Shown here: in pieces, positions 49,711 through 57,600 of the stretch
How positions within the stretch are numbered: the stretch's first letter is position 1
How the letters are laid out: each line of letters opens with the position of its first letter
Source: Thiovibrio sp964588325
GTDB lineage: Bacteria > Desulfobacterota > Desulfobulbia > Desulfobulbales > Desulfurivibrionaceae
Reading direction: 5' to 3'
Length of the DNA stretch: 64,000 nt
Assembly: GCA_964588325.1 (NCBI GenBank)
Contig: CAZPOR010000013.1
Coordinates: 42,197-106,196 of the forward strand
Notes under the pieces: model-generated
What the model was told of the DNA's origin: nothing
The model's database searches: none
What the model saw: only the letters and a program-made list of their open reading frames with translations
Translations under genes and position numbers: made by a program

Positions 49711-50049
49711 ATGAAGAAAATCGAGGCAATCATCAAGCCGTTCAAACTGGACGAGGTCAAGGACGCCTTGAACGACATGGGCATTAAAGGCATGACCATC
49801 TCCGAGGTCAAGGGGTACGGCCGCCAGAAGGGACATAAGGAGATTTACCGCGGCGCGGAATACATCGTCGATTTCATCCCCAAGGTCAAGATCGAGATCA
49901 TTGTCGAGGCCGCCATGGCGGAGGCCGTGGTCACAAAGATCCGGGAGACCGCCAACACCGGCAAGATCGGCGACGGCAAGATCTTTGTCCTGCCGGTGGA
50001 AGAGGTTGTCCGCGTCCGCACGGGAGAAACGGGAAAAGAGGCGATCTAG
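49711..50049 (+). CDS. glnK: PII nitrogen regulatory protein (GlnK/GlnB)
   Basis: 112 residues. 'KIEAIIKPFKLDEVKDAL', the T-loop KGYGRQKGHKEIYRGAEY with uridylylation Tyr51, and 'VRVRTGETGKEAI' at the end. Its place after amt points to GlnK, which binds and blocks Amt when nitrogen is plentiful. AAAGGAG precedes the ATG. glnD follows after 1 nt, encoding the enzyme that uridylylates it. Confidence 0.95.
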   Translation: MKKIEAIIKPFKLDEVKDALNDMGIKGMTISEVKGYGRQKGHKEIYRGAEYIVDFIPKVKIEIIVEAAMAEAVVTKIRETANTGKIGDGKIFVLPVEEVVRVRTGETGKEAI

Positions 50050-50050
50050 G

Positions 50051-52600
50051 GTGGTTGATGTTGAGCTGCGGGCAAAGCGGGACGCCCTGGAGTATCTCTG
50101 GCGACAGGGGTTGAGCGGCCGCCCCCTGCTCCACAGACATTCGCAGCTCATTGACGACTATCTTGTCGGCCTCTTCAGCAACTGCCCCGAGGCAACAGAG
50201 GGCATGAGCCTCGTGGCCCTCGGCGGCTACGGCAGGAGAGAGTTGTTTCCCTATTCGGACATCGACCTCCTCCTGCTCCATGCGCCGGAGAGCGAGGACC
50301 GCCTCGGGCCGGTAACGGAAACCCTGTTTTATCCCCTCTGGGATGCGGGCCTTGAGGTGGGACACGGAGTGAGAACCTTGGATGCCTGCCTGGCTGACGC
50401 CAGGCAGGACTTCTTTTTTCAGGTGGCGCTGCTGGACGCTCGTCATCTCGCAGGCTCGGCGCCGCTGTTCAGCGCAATGCGCCAGGCCTTCCACCGGGAA
50501 CTGATAGCAGGGCACCGACGGGAATTCTTGCACAACATGATGCAGCACCGCAACAACCGCCATCAACGCTACGGCATGCACGGCTACCAACTGGAACCGC
50601 ATATCAAGGAAAGCCGGGGCGGCTTCCGCGATATCCAGGCCATGCTCTGGGTGAGCCACGCCCTGTTCAATCTGCAGGAGTTGCAGGCCATTGAAGATGC
50701 CGGGCTGATCTCGTCCCAGGAAAAGGAATCCTTTTCCCAGGCCTGGGATTTTCTGATCAAGATCCGCAACCGGCTCCACTACCTCAGCGGCCGAAAAAAC
50801 GACCAGATGTTTTTCGAGTATCAGGAGGAGATGGCCAGGGCCTTCAAATATTCCGACACCCGGGGCACCCTGGGGGTTGAGCGCTTCATGCAGGACATCT
50901 ACCGGCATCTGCAAACCATCGCCACCACCACCGACCTCTTTTTTGAACATGTCGATGAAACCCTGGGAGCACCTCGCGCCAACCCGGTTGAGCAGACCAT
51001 CGAGCCCGGAATCACGGTGCGTCAGGACCGGCTCCACCTCACCGGCCAGGCGCTGATCGAAAAACGCCCCCACCTGCTGATGCGCCTCTTTGCCCAGGCC
51101 GGCAAAACTGGCCTTGAAATCCATCATCGCAGCCGAAAGATCGTCACCGCCAACCTCCATCTGGTGGACGACAAGCTGCGGCATTCAAAACGCATGGCAA
51201 AATCCTTTCTCGATGTCCTGGAAAACGCGCGGGACGTAGAGGGTGTCCTTTCGGTCATGCTGGACACCGGGCTGCTCACCGCCTATCTCCCCGAATTCGA
51301 GCAGATCCGCGCCCTGGCCCAGCACGATGTCTACCATGTCTTCACGGTTGACCGGCACCTCCTGCACACCGTGGCGGAACTGAAAAAGCTTACCCTCAGC
51401 AAAACCCCGTTCGCCGGCGTCGAATCGCCCCATGTTCTTGCGCTGGCCGCGCTCCTGCACGATATCGGCAAAGGACACCACGAAGACCACGCCCGGCGCG
51501 GCAGCAAACTTGTGGCGGCAATCGCCAAGCGCCTCGGGCTGACCGGAGCGGAGAGCGCCTGCCTCAGCTTTCTCGTGGAGAAACATCTCTTCCTCACCGT
51601 GACCGCTCTGCGCCGCGATCTTGAGGATGACGCTTTTATCCGGCAATGCGCCGAACAGATTCAAACCCCGGAACGTCTGGCCATGCTGTATCTGCTTTCC
51701 ATCGCCGATGCCAAGGCCACCGGCCCCACGGCTTGGAGCGAATGGAAGGAAGCCCTGCTCCTGGAGATCTCCCTCAAAATCTCCCCCCTGCTGGAACGAA
51801 GGGATGCCACCCTCCCCGACAGAAGCCAGGGCGCGGGATGGATGCTGGCGCAGGTTCGGGCGCTGCTGGGGAAAGCCGCCCCGATCGATTACACAATCCT
51901 GCCGGAGGAATATCTGCTGAGCTTCCCCCCGGAGGAGGTGGCCCACCACCTCAAGCTGCGCGCAGGGTTGAAAGGAAAACACGCCATCGTCGAAGCCGGT
52001 GACCACGCTCTTTCCTGGTCGGTCCTGATCATGACCCGCGACTCCACCGGCCTGCTGGCCAAGATCTGCGGCGCCCTGGCCCTGCATGGCCTCAATGTGG
52101 TAAGCGCCCAGATCTTCACCTGGGAAGACGGCACGGCGGTGGATGTGCTCAATGTCCGCCCCGCGGCGGAGCAGACCTATGCGGAGCAAGACTGGCGGGC
52201 ATTGGGCGAGGATCTCAATCTGGCCCTGAAAAACCGGCTGGGCCTGAGCCACCGGCTGGTGGATAAATTCCGCACCGCCTTCCGCGCCCCCGGTCAAAAA
52301 AACGTGCAGGCTGCCCCACGGGTTGTTATAGACAATGAGGCTTCGGAACAGTATACGATCATCGAGGTCTTCGCCAACGACCGGCCCGGACTGCTCTACG
52401 ACATCACCCGGACTCTGGCTGATTTTGAAATTAATATCCACCGGGCCCGGATCAGCTCGGACGGCGATCAGGTGGTGGATGTTTTCTACGCCCTGGACTC
52501 CTTTGCCACCAAGATCAACAGCCCTTCCTTCCAGGCAGAAATCTCACAAGCCCTTCTCCATATCGCGGAAAAAGAGACCGGGACAAAGCCGCAATGGTAA
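50051..52600 (+). CDS. glnD: PII uridylyltransferase/uridylyl-removing enzyme GlnD
   Basis: 849 residues from GTG 50051; longer frames overlap glnK. Domains: nucleotidyltransferase (GGYGRREL 58-65, DID 70-72), UR/UTase middle, HD domain ('ALAALLHDIGKGHHEDH', about 465-480), and two ACT domains (about 652-730 and 767-840) that sense glutamine. It uridylylates PII under nitrogen limitation and removes UMP when glutamine is high. It completes the amt-glnK-glnD set. Confidence 0.95.
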   Translation: MVDVELRAKRDALEYLWRQGLSGRPLLHRHSQLIDDYLVGLFSNCPEATEGMSLVALGGYGRRELFPYSDIDLLLLHAPESEDRLGPVTETLFYPLWDAGLEVGHGVRTLDACLADARQDFFFQVALLDARHLAGSAPLFSAMRQAFHRELIAGHRREFLHNMMQHRNNRHQRYGMHGYQLEPHIKESRGGFRDIQAMLWVSHALFNLQELQAIEDAGLISSQEKESFSQAWDFLIKIRNRLHYLSGRKNDQMFFEYQEEMARAFKYSDTRGTLGVERFMQDIYRHLQTIATTTDLFFEHVDETLGAPRANPVEQTIEPGITVRQDRLHLTGQALIEKRPHLLMRLFAQAGKTGLEIHHRSRKIVTANLHLVDDKLRHSKRMAKSFLDVLENARDVEGVLSVMLDTGLLTAYLPEFEQIRALAQHDVYHVFTVDRHLLHTVAELKKLTLSKTPFAGVESPHVLALAALLHDIGKGHHEDHARRGSKLVAAIAKRLGLTGAESACLSFLVEKHLFLTVTALRRDLEDDAFIRQCAEQIQTPERLAMLYLLSIADAKATGPTAWSEWKEALLLEISLKISPLLERRDATLPDRSQGAGWMLAQVRALLGKAAPIDYTILPEEYLLSFPPEEVAHHLKLRAGLKGKHAIVEAGDHALSWSVLIMTRDSTGLLAKICGALALHGLNVVSAQIFTWEDGTAVDVLNVRPAAEQTYAEQDWRALGEDLNLALKNRLGLSHRLVDKFRTAFRAPGQKNVQAAPRVVIDNEASEQYTIIEVFANDRPGLLYDITRTLADFEINIHRARISSDGDQVVDVFYALDSFATKINSPSFQAEISQALLHIAEKETGTKPQW

Positions 52601-52727
52601 GCACATCGCACGCAAACAACGCCAACCCTCAGCGATTGGCTCAAACTAACACCCACCCTCTTTTTGCGCCGGGCGTGGGAGATTTTCAACCTTACCCTTC
52701 AGCACCAAAAAAATAAGGAGAAGCACA

Positions 52728-54869
52728 ATGAGTGACAATTGCACCTGCGGTTGCGGCAACGACTACGACCAGAACCTGATGACCGTGCCCGAGCTGTTCG
52801 GCTCTAACGTGTTCAACAACAAAACCATGAAGGAGCGGTTGCCCAAGGAGACTTACAAGGCCCTGCAGAAAACCATCAACACCGGCTCAGCCCTGCCGCC
52901 GGATGTCGCCTCGGTGGTGGCCAACGCCATGAAGGACTGGGCCATTGAAAAGGGCGCCAGCCATTACACCCACTGGTTCCAGCCCCTCACCGGCATCACG
53001 GCCGAAAAACACGACTCCTTCATCTCCCCCACCGACGACGGCGGGGTGATCATGGAGTTCTCCGGCAAGCAATTGATCCAGGGCGAGCCGGACGCCTCTT
53101 CCTTCCCCAGCGGCGGCCTGCGTGTCACCTTCGAGGCCCGCGGCTACACCGCCTGGGACTGCACCTCCCCCGCCTTCCTCAAGGAAGACGAATCCGGCGA
53201 CGTGACCCTCTGCATCCCCACCGCCTTCTGCTCCTACAAGGGCGAGGCCCTGGACAAGAAAACCCCCCTGCTCCGCTCGATGAACGTGGTCGCCAAGCAG
53301 GCGCTGCGGGTGCTCCGGGCCATGGGCAACACCACCTCCAAGACCGTCGGCTCCACGGTGGGCGCGGAGCAGGAATACTTCCTGGTGGAAAAAGAGTACT
53401 ACCTGCAGCGCCTCGATCTGATGACCTGCGGCCGCAGCCTGTTCGGCGCGCCCGCTCCCAAGGGCCAGGAGCTGGAAGACCAGTACTTCGGCGCCATCAA
53501 GGACCGGGTTTCCGCCTACATGAAGGATCTGGACATCGAGCTGTGGAAGATGGGCATCTCCTCCAAGACCAAACACAACGAGGTTGCCCCGGCCCAGTTC
53601 GAGATGGCCCCGGTTTTCACCTCCACCAACATGGCCACCGACCACAACCAGTTGGTCATGGAAACCATGCAGAAGGTGGCCCTGCGCCATGGCATGGTCT
53701 GCCTGCTGCATGAGAAGCCCTACGCCGGGGTAAACGGGTCCGGCAAGCACAACAACTGGTCGCTCTCCACCGACGACGGCATCAACCTGCTGGAGCCGGG
53801 CCAGACCCCGGAGGACAACGCCCAGTTCCTGGTCTTTATCTCCGCCCTGATCAAGGCGGTGGACACCCATGCCGACATCCTGCGCGCCACCTGCGGCAGC
53901 TCCGGCAACGATCACCGCCTTGGCGCCAACGAGGCCCCGCCCGCGATCATCTCCATCTTCCTGGGCCAGGAGCTTTCCGACGTGCTGGAAAAGCTGGCCA
54001 AGGGCGAGAAGATCTGCAAGAAGGGCGGTTGCCAGACCCTGAAAATCGGGGTCGATTCCCTGCCCGAGCTGCCCATGGACAACACCGACCGCAACCGGAC
54101 CTCGCCCTTTGCCTTCACCGGCAACAAGTTCGAATTCCGCATGGTCGGCTCTTCGCAGTCCATCGCCGGTCCCAACGTAGCGCTGAACACCATCGCCGCC
54201 GAGGCGTTGGACGAAATCGCCACCCGGCTGGAAAAAGCCAAGGACGTGAACAAGGAGATCCTCGCCATCCTCAAGGAAGTCATGACCAAGCATGGCCGGA
54301 TCGTCTTCAACGGCAACAACTACTCCGCCGAGTGGGCCAAGGAGGCCGAGAAGCGCGGCCTGCCCAACACCCGCAACACTGTGGACGCGCTCAAGGCCTT
54401 TGTCACCCCCAAGGCGATCAAGCTGTTCGGCAAGTACAACGTGCTTTCCAAAGATGAGCTGCACTCCCGCTACGACATCTATGTGGAGCAGTACGCCAAG
54501 CACATCAACATCGAGGCCCTCACCGCCATCCAGATGACCAAGCGCCAGTTCATCCCGGCGGCAATCCGCTTTGTCGGCGAGCTCGGCGCCTCCCTGGCCG
54601 CGGCCGGCAAGTACGGTTCGGTGCAGAAGGGTCTGCTGGAGCAGGTTGGCAAGCACCTGGAAGCTGCGGGCAAGAAGCTGGCCAAGCTGGAGGACGAGAC
54701 CAAGAAGGCCCAGGGTATCTCCGACGTGGCCAAGCAGGGCGCCGCATACCGCGACAAGGTATTCCCCGCCATGGTTGACCTGCGCGCAGACATCGACGCG
54801 CTGGAAACCATCACGCCGGATGATATCTGGCCGGTGCCGACCTATAGCGATTTGTTGTTTAATTTGTAA
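52728..54869 (+). CDS. glnN: Type III glutamine synthetase
   Basis: 713 residues, the length of GSIII rather than the 470-residue GSI. It starts with a Cys-rich CTCGCGNDYD, then 'LFGSNVFNNKTMKERLPKETYKAL'. Conserved catalytic parts include THWFQPLTG, 'GLRVTFEARGYTAWD', 'GAEQEYFLV', 'GVNGSGKHNNWS', 'NDHRLGANEAPPAIIS' and 'NRTSPFAFTGNKFEFRMVGSSQS'. It makes glutamine from glutamate, ammonium and ATP. Its location after glnD ties it to the nitrogen module. AAGGAG precedes the ATG. Confidence 0.95.
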   Translation: MSDNCTCGCGNDYDQNLMTVPELFGSNVFNNKTMKERLPKETYKALQKTINTGSALPPDVASVVANAMKDWAIEKGASHYTHWFQPLTGITAEKHDSFISPTDDGGVIMEFSGKQLIQGEPDASSFPSGGLRVTFEARGYTAWDCTSPAFLKEDESGDVTLCIPTAFCSYKGEALDKKTPLLRSMNVVAKQALRVLRAMGNTTSKTVGSTVGAEQEYFLVEKEYYLQRLDLMTCGRSLFGAPAPKGQELEDQYFGAIKDRVSAYMKDLDIELWKMGISSKTKHNEVAPAQFEMAPVFTSTNMATDHNQLVMETMQKVALRHGMVCLLHEKPYAGVNGSGKHNNWSLSTDDGINLLEPGQTPEDNAQFLVFISALIKAVDTHADILRATCGSSGNDHRLGANEAPPAIISIFLGQELSDVLEKLAKGEKICKKGGCQTLKIGVDSLPELPMDNTDRNRTSPFAFTGNKFEFRMVGSSQSIAGPNVALNTIAAEALDEIATRLEKAKDVNKEILAILKEVMTKHGRIVFNGNNYSAEWAKEAEKRGLPNTRNTVDALKAFVTPKAIKLFGKYNVLSKDELHSRYDIYVEQYAKHINIEALTAIQMTKRQFIPAAIRFVGELGASLAAAGKYGSVQKGLLEQVGKHLEAAGKKLAKLEDETKKAQGISDVAKQGAAYRDKVFPAMVDLRADIDALETITPDDIWPVPTYSDLLFNL

Positions 54870-54927
54870 GCGCACGACGGCAGGGCAACGGGTTTATCTC
54901 CCTTTCCCTGCCATTGGCGAACCGAGC

Positions 54928-54966
54928 AAAAAAAGGAGGGAGCCAACCGGCTTCCTCCTTTTTTTT
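54928..54966 (+). terminator. Bidirectional intrinsic terminator after glnN
   Basis: A-run plus GGAGGGAGCC (54928-54944) pairs with GGCTTCCTCC plus T-run (54949-54966). A tract of A on one side and T on the other makes it work on both strands. Confidence 0.85.
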
Positions 54967-55045
54967 AGACTCCTCGGCCTTTTGCACACATGAAAACCAA
55001 GAAATAAGTCGCACTGAGCCATGGGAACCATGGCATAATCCCCAT
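54965..55045 (-). CDS. Possible 26-residue membrane peptide
   Basis: On the minus strand ATG at 55045 follows GGAGAAGG by about 8 nt and opens MGIMPWFPWLSATYFLVFMC..., ending at 54965 directly at the bidirectional terminator. One hydrophobic helix with a basic tail. The frame is open further upstream (to 55168), so the true start is uncertain. It is downstream of the hybrid kinase gene. No family known. Confidence 0.3.
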   Translation of the reverse strand: MGIMPWFPWLSATYFLVFMCAKGRGV

Positions 55046-55195
55046 ATTCGCGGCCTTCTCCACGGCTTTCCATAAATAGGAAAGTATCCCAGATTTCCGT
55101 AACTTCCGGAAAAACACAGAGCGGATGCAGAAAAATGCCCTGACGCGTATGTGAGAAAGTTGGCCCACGGTGGGACCGTTGGGTATTAGAGAGCC
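55046..55195. other. Gap downstream of hybrid kinase
   Basis: No supported gene. A small stem CCCAC/GTGGG lies near 55163-55177. Confidence 0.3.
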
Positions 55196-57232
55196 TCACT
55201 CAGTCTTATTGAACGCCTCGGCAACCTTGAAGAGCAGATCCCTTATAGCCACAGGCTTTTGTAGGTAGACGTATCCCCTGGTTGTCTGGGCTTGATTTCT
55301 ATTCATAATTTCACTGTACCCCGAGCAGAGAATGATGGGCAGGCTCGGCCTTATTACCAAGGCCTTGGCAATCAATTGTTCCCCCGTCATCCCCGGCATC
55401 GTCTGATCGGTGACAAGGAGATCCCAGGCGTCCGGTTCCCGAGAAAAAGCTCGCCAAGCATCAATCCCGTTGGCAAACGCCTCCACCCGGTAGCCTGCCT
55501 CGGTCAATATCCGAGTGGACAAATCCCGAATGGCGCTTTCGTCATCCACTATCATAATCCGCTGGTGTCCCTTTGCCATGGGAGGAGGGGCTTCTTCGAC
55601 CACATCCACTTGGGTCGCCTCGACGATCATGGGCAGATAGACATTGAAGGCGGTGCCTTTCCCGGGCTCGCTGTACACGGCAATCTGACCATGATGGTCC
55701 TTGACAATGCCGTGGACCACAGCAAGCCCCAAACCGGTTCCTTTGCCCTTTTCCTTGGTGGTAAAATAGGGTTCAAACATCTTCGCCATGATCTCTTTAT
55801 CCATGCCGTAACCGCTATCACTGACTGTCAATACCACATAGCGGCCAGGCGGCAGATCCCTCTTGCCAATCATCCCATCTGTGTCAATATCCATCTCCCG
55901 CAAGGTAACTCCCATCACCCCCCCGCGCTCCAACATGGCATGGGCGGCATTCGTGCAGAGGTTCATAATCATCTGGTGAATTTGGGTGGGATCGGCCAGC
56001 ACCATGACCTGAGAGTTAATATCCTGGCGGATCTCGATGGTGGAGGGGATGGACGACCGCAAAAACTTCAAGGCCTCCTTGATAATTGAGGAAATCTGCA
56101 ACGGATTTTTTTCCTGCGGTTGCTTGCGGCTGAAGGTCAGAATCTGACGGACCAGATCGGTTGCCCTATCTCCTGCCTTACGAACCTGCATCAAATCATC
56201 ATGCAGGGCAGAGTCATCCTTGATTCGCATCAAGGCAAGGTCGGTAAATCCCTGGATGGCAGAAAGGATGTTATTAAAGTCATGGGCAATCCCACCGGCC
56301 AAGGTACCGATGGCCTCCATCTTCTGGGCCTGGAGAAGATCTTGCTGGGCCTTCAGGAGTTCCGCCTCGGTCTGGATGCGCTTGGTTATATCATGGGCGA
56401 TCCCCTCAACGGCGACAACCTGTCCCTGGTCATCAAAAACAGGCTCTTCGGTTACCTCCAGGCGGCGGGTTGTGCCATCCTTATGAAAGATTTCCACCTC
56501 GTAGGGCGGCTGTTTTTCACCCTTGATGGCACATTCCGTGAAGCGAACAACCTCCTTGTTGATTGGGCTGTCGGTAAGATGCTCGGAATAATGGCCCAGC
56601 ATTTCCTCAGGCAAATAGCCAAGGACCGTGCTGATCGAAGGGCTGACATAGATACCAATGCCTTGCGCATCATGGGCATAGAAAAAATAATGCTCCCTAA
56701 GCGCCTCAACCAACCGGCGATATTTCTGTTCGCTGTGCTCAAGCCGCCGCCTTTCTTCCTCAAGTTCCCATACTTTTTTATCAAGCTTGCGGGTCAGAGC
56801 GGCCAAATGCTCCTTGTCCAAATCAAGCTGATCGTGGTCGTGTTTCCCCCGCCCCCTCTGTTGCGTCCCTTCAACCAGGACCTCTTTGATTACTGCAAAA
56901 AGCTCTGGCAGATCCATGGGCTTCAAGAGAAAACGGCGAGCACCCATGGCCATGGCCAGTTTCTCGCTGTCGGCATCAGTATAGGTGGCGGTGTAAAAAA
57001 TAAGCGGAATCTTTTTGAGCTGTTCGTCGGCTTGCAAAGCCCGGCACAGAGCATAGCCGTCCATCTCCGGCATCAGGATGTCGGAAATAATGAGGTCGAT
57101 GGGGGTTTCCTGGACTATTTGCAAGGCGGTAGCGCCGTTGCCTGCGCTTTCAATGGCATAGCCTTGACTCAACAAAGCCCGTACCAGAACAACCCTTGAG
57201 TTCGGATCGTCCTCAACGATCAAGATTTTCAT
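55196..57232 (-). CDS. Hybrid histidine kinase (REC-PAS-HisKA-HATPase-REC)
   Basis: 678 residues from ATG 57232. Receiver 1 (1-125, 'LIISDILMPEMDG'), a coiled region, PAS (about 180-300), HisKA with the phospho-His in 'GTLAGGIAHDFNNILSAIQGF' (about 310-330), HATPase with SDSGYGMD and 'KGKGTGLGLAVVHGI', then receiver 2 (about 555-670, 'DLLVTDQTMPGMTGEQL'). No membrane helix, so cytoplasmic. A receiver at both ends allows input from another kinase. It overlaps the upstream receiver gene by 4 nt in a phosphorelay operon. Confidence 0.93.
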   Translation of the reverse strand: MKILIVEDDPNSRVVLVRALLSQGYAIESAGNGATALQIVQETPIDLIISDILMPEMDGYALCRALQADEQLKKIPLIFYTATYTDADSEKLAMAMGARRFLLKPMDLPELFAVIKEVLVEGTQQRGRGKHDHDQLDLDKEHLAALTRKLDKKVWELEEERRRLEHSEQKYRRLVEALREHYFFYAHDAQGIGIYVSPSISTVLGYLPEEMLGHYSEHLTDSPINKEVVRFTECAIKGEKQPPYEVEIFHKDGTTRRLEVTEEPVFDDQGQVVAVEGIAHDITKRIQTEAELLKAQQDLLQAQKMEAIGTLAGGIAHDFNNILSAIQGFTDLALMRIKDDSALHDDLMQVRKAGDRATDLVRQILTFSRKQPQEKNPLQISSIIKEALKFLRSSIPSTIEIRQDINSQVMVLADPTQIHQMIMNLCTNAAHAMLERGGVMGVTLREMDIDTDGMIGKRDLPPGRYVVLTVSDSGYGMDKEIMAKMFEPYFTTKEKGKGTGLGLAVVHGIVKDHHGQIAVYSEPGKGTAFNVYLPMIVEATQVDVVEEAPPPMAKGHQRIMIVDDESAIRDLSTRILTEAGYRVEAFANGIDAWRAFSREPDAWDLLVTDQTMPGMTGEQLIAKALVIRPSLPIILCSGYSEIMNRNQAQTTRGYVYLQKPVAIRDLLFKVAEAFNKTE

Positions 57233-57600
57233 GACAGATCCCCTACGCACTTTTCGATTTGCGCGATAAATCGGAGCGGGTCGATGGGCTTTTCGATATA
57301 GCCATTACAGCCTGCGGCCAACAATCGTTCCCGGTCTCCCGCCATAGCGTAGGAGGTAACGGCAATGACGGGAATGCTGTCGCCGATCTCCGAGGCCCGG
57401 ATTCTACGCAGCACTTCCGTACCCTCGATGTCCGGCAACTGGATATCAAGCAGAATGAAGTCAGGCCGGGTACGCTGCGCCGTGGCGAATCCCTCCATAC
57501 CGGTTTCCGCATGGATGGTCCGGTAGCCGGCCTTCTCCATGATTCGCGTGATCAGCACCTGATTATCCCTGTTGTCTTCGATGATCAACACCTTCTTCAT
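57229..57600 (-). CDS. Single-domain response regulator of the phosphorelay
   Basis: 123 residues, a receiver of the type found with hybrid kinases: 'VLIIEDNRDNQVLITRIMEKAGY', FILLDIQLPDIEGTEVL (phospho-Asp), AVTSYAM and GYIEKPIDP. It overlaps both neighbours by 4 nt (ATGA junctions), so three signalling proteins are translationally coupled. It probably passes phosphate between the sensor kinase and the hybrid kinase. Confidence 0.93.
   Translation of the reverse strand: MKKVLIIEDNRDNQVLITRIMEKAGYRTIHAETGMEGFATAQRTRPDFILLDIQLPDIEGTEVLRRIRASEIGDSIPVIAVTSYAMAGDRERLLAAGCNGYIEKPIDPLRFIAQIEKCVGDLS

Noticed and set aside
52887..54875. 662-codon minus-strand frame opposite glnN
   Set aside because: A shadow of the strongly biased GSIII coding sequence; no recognisable domains and no ribosome site.
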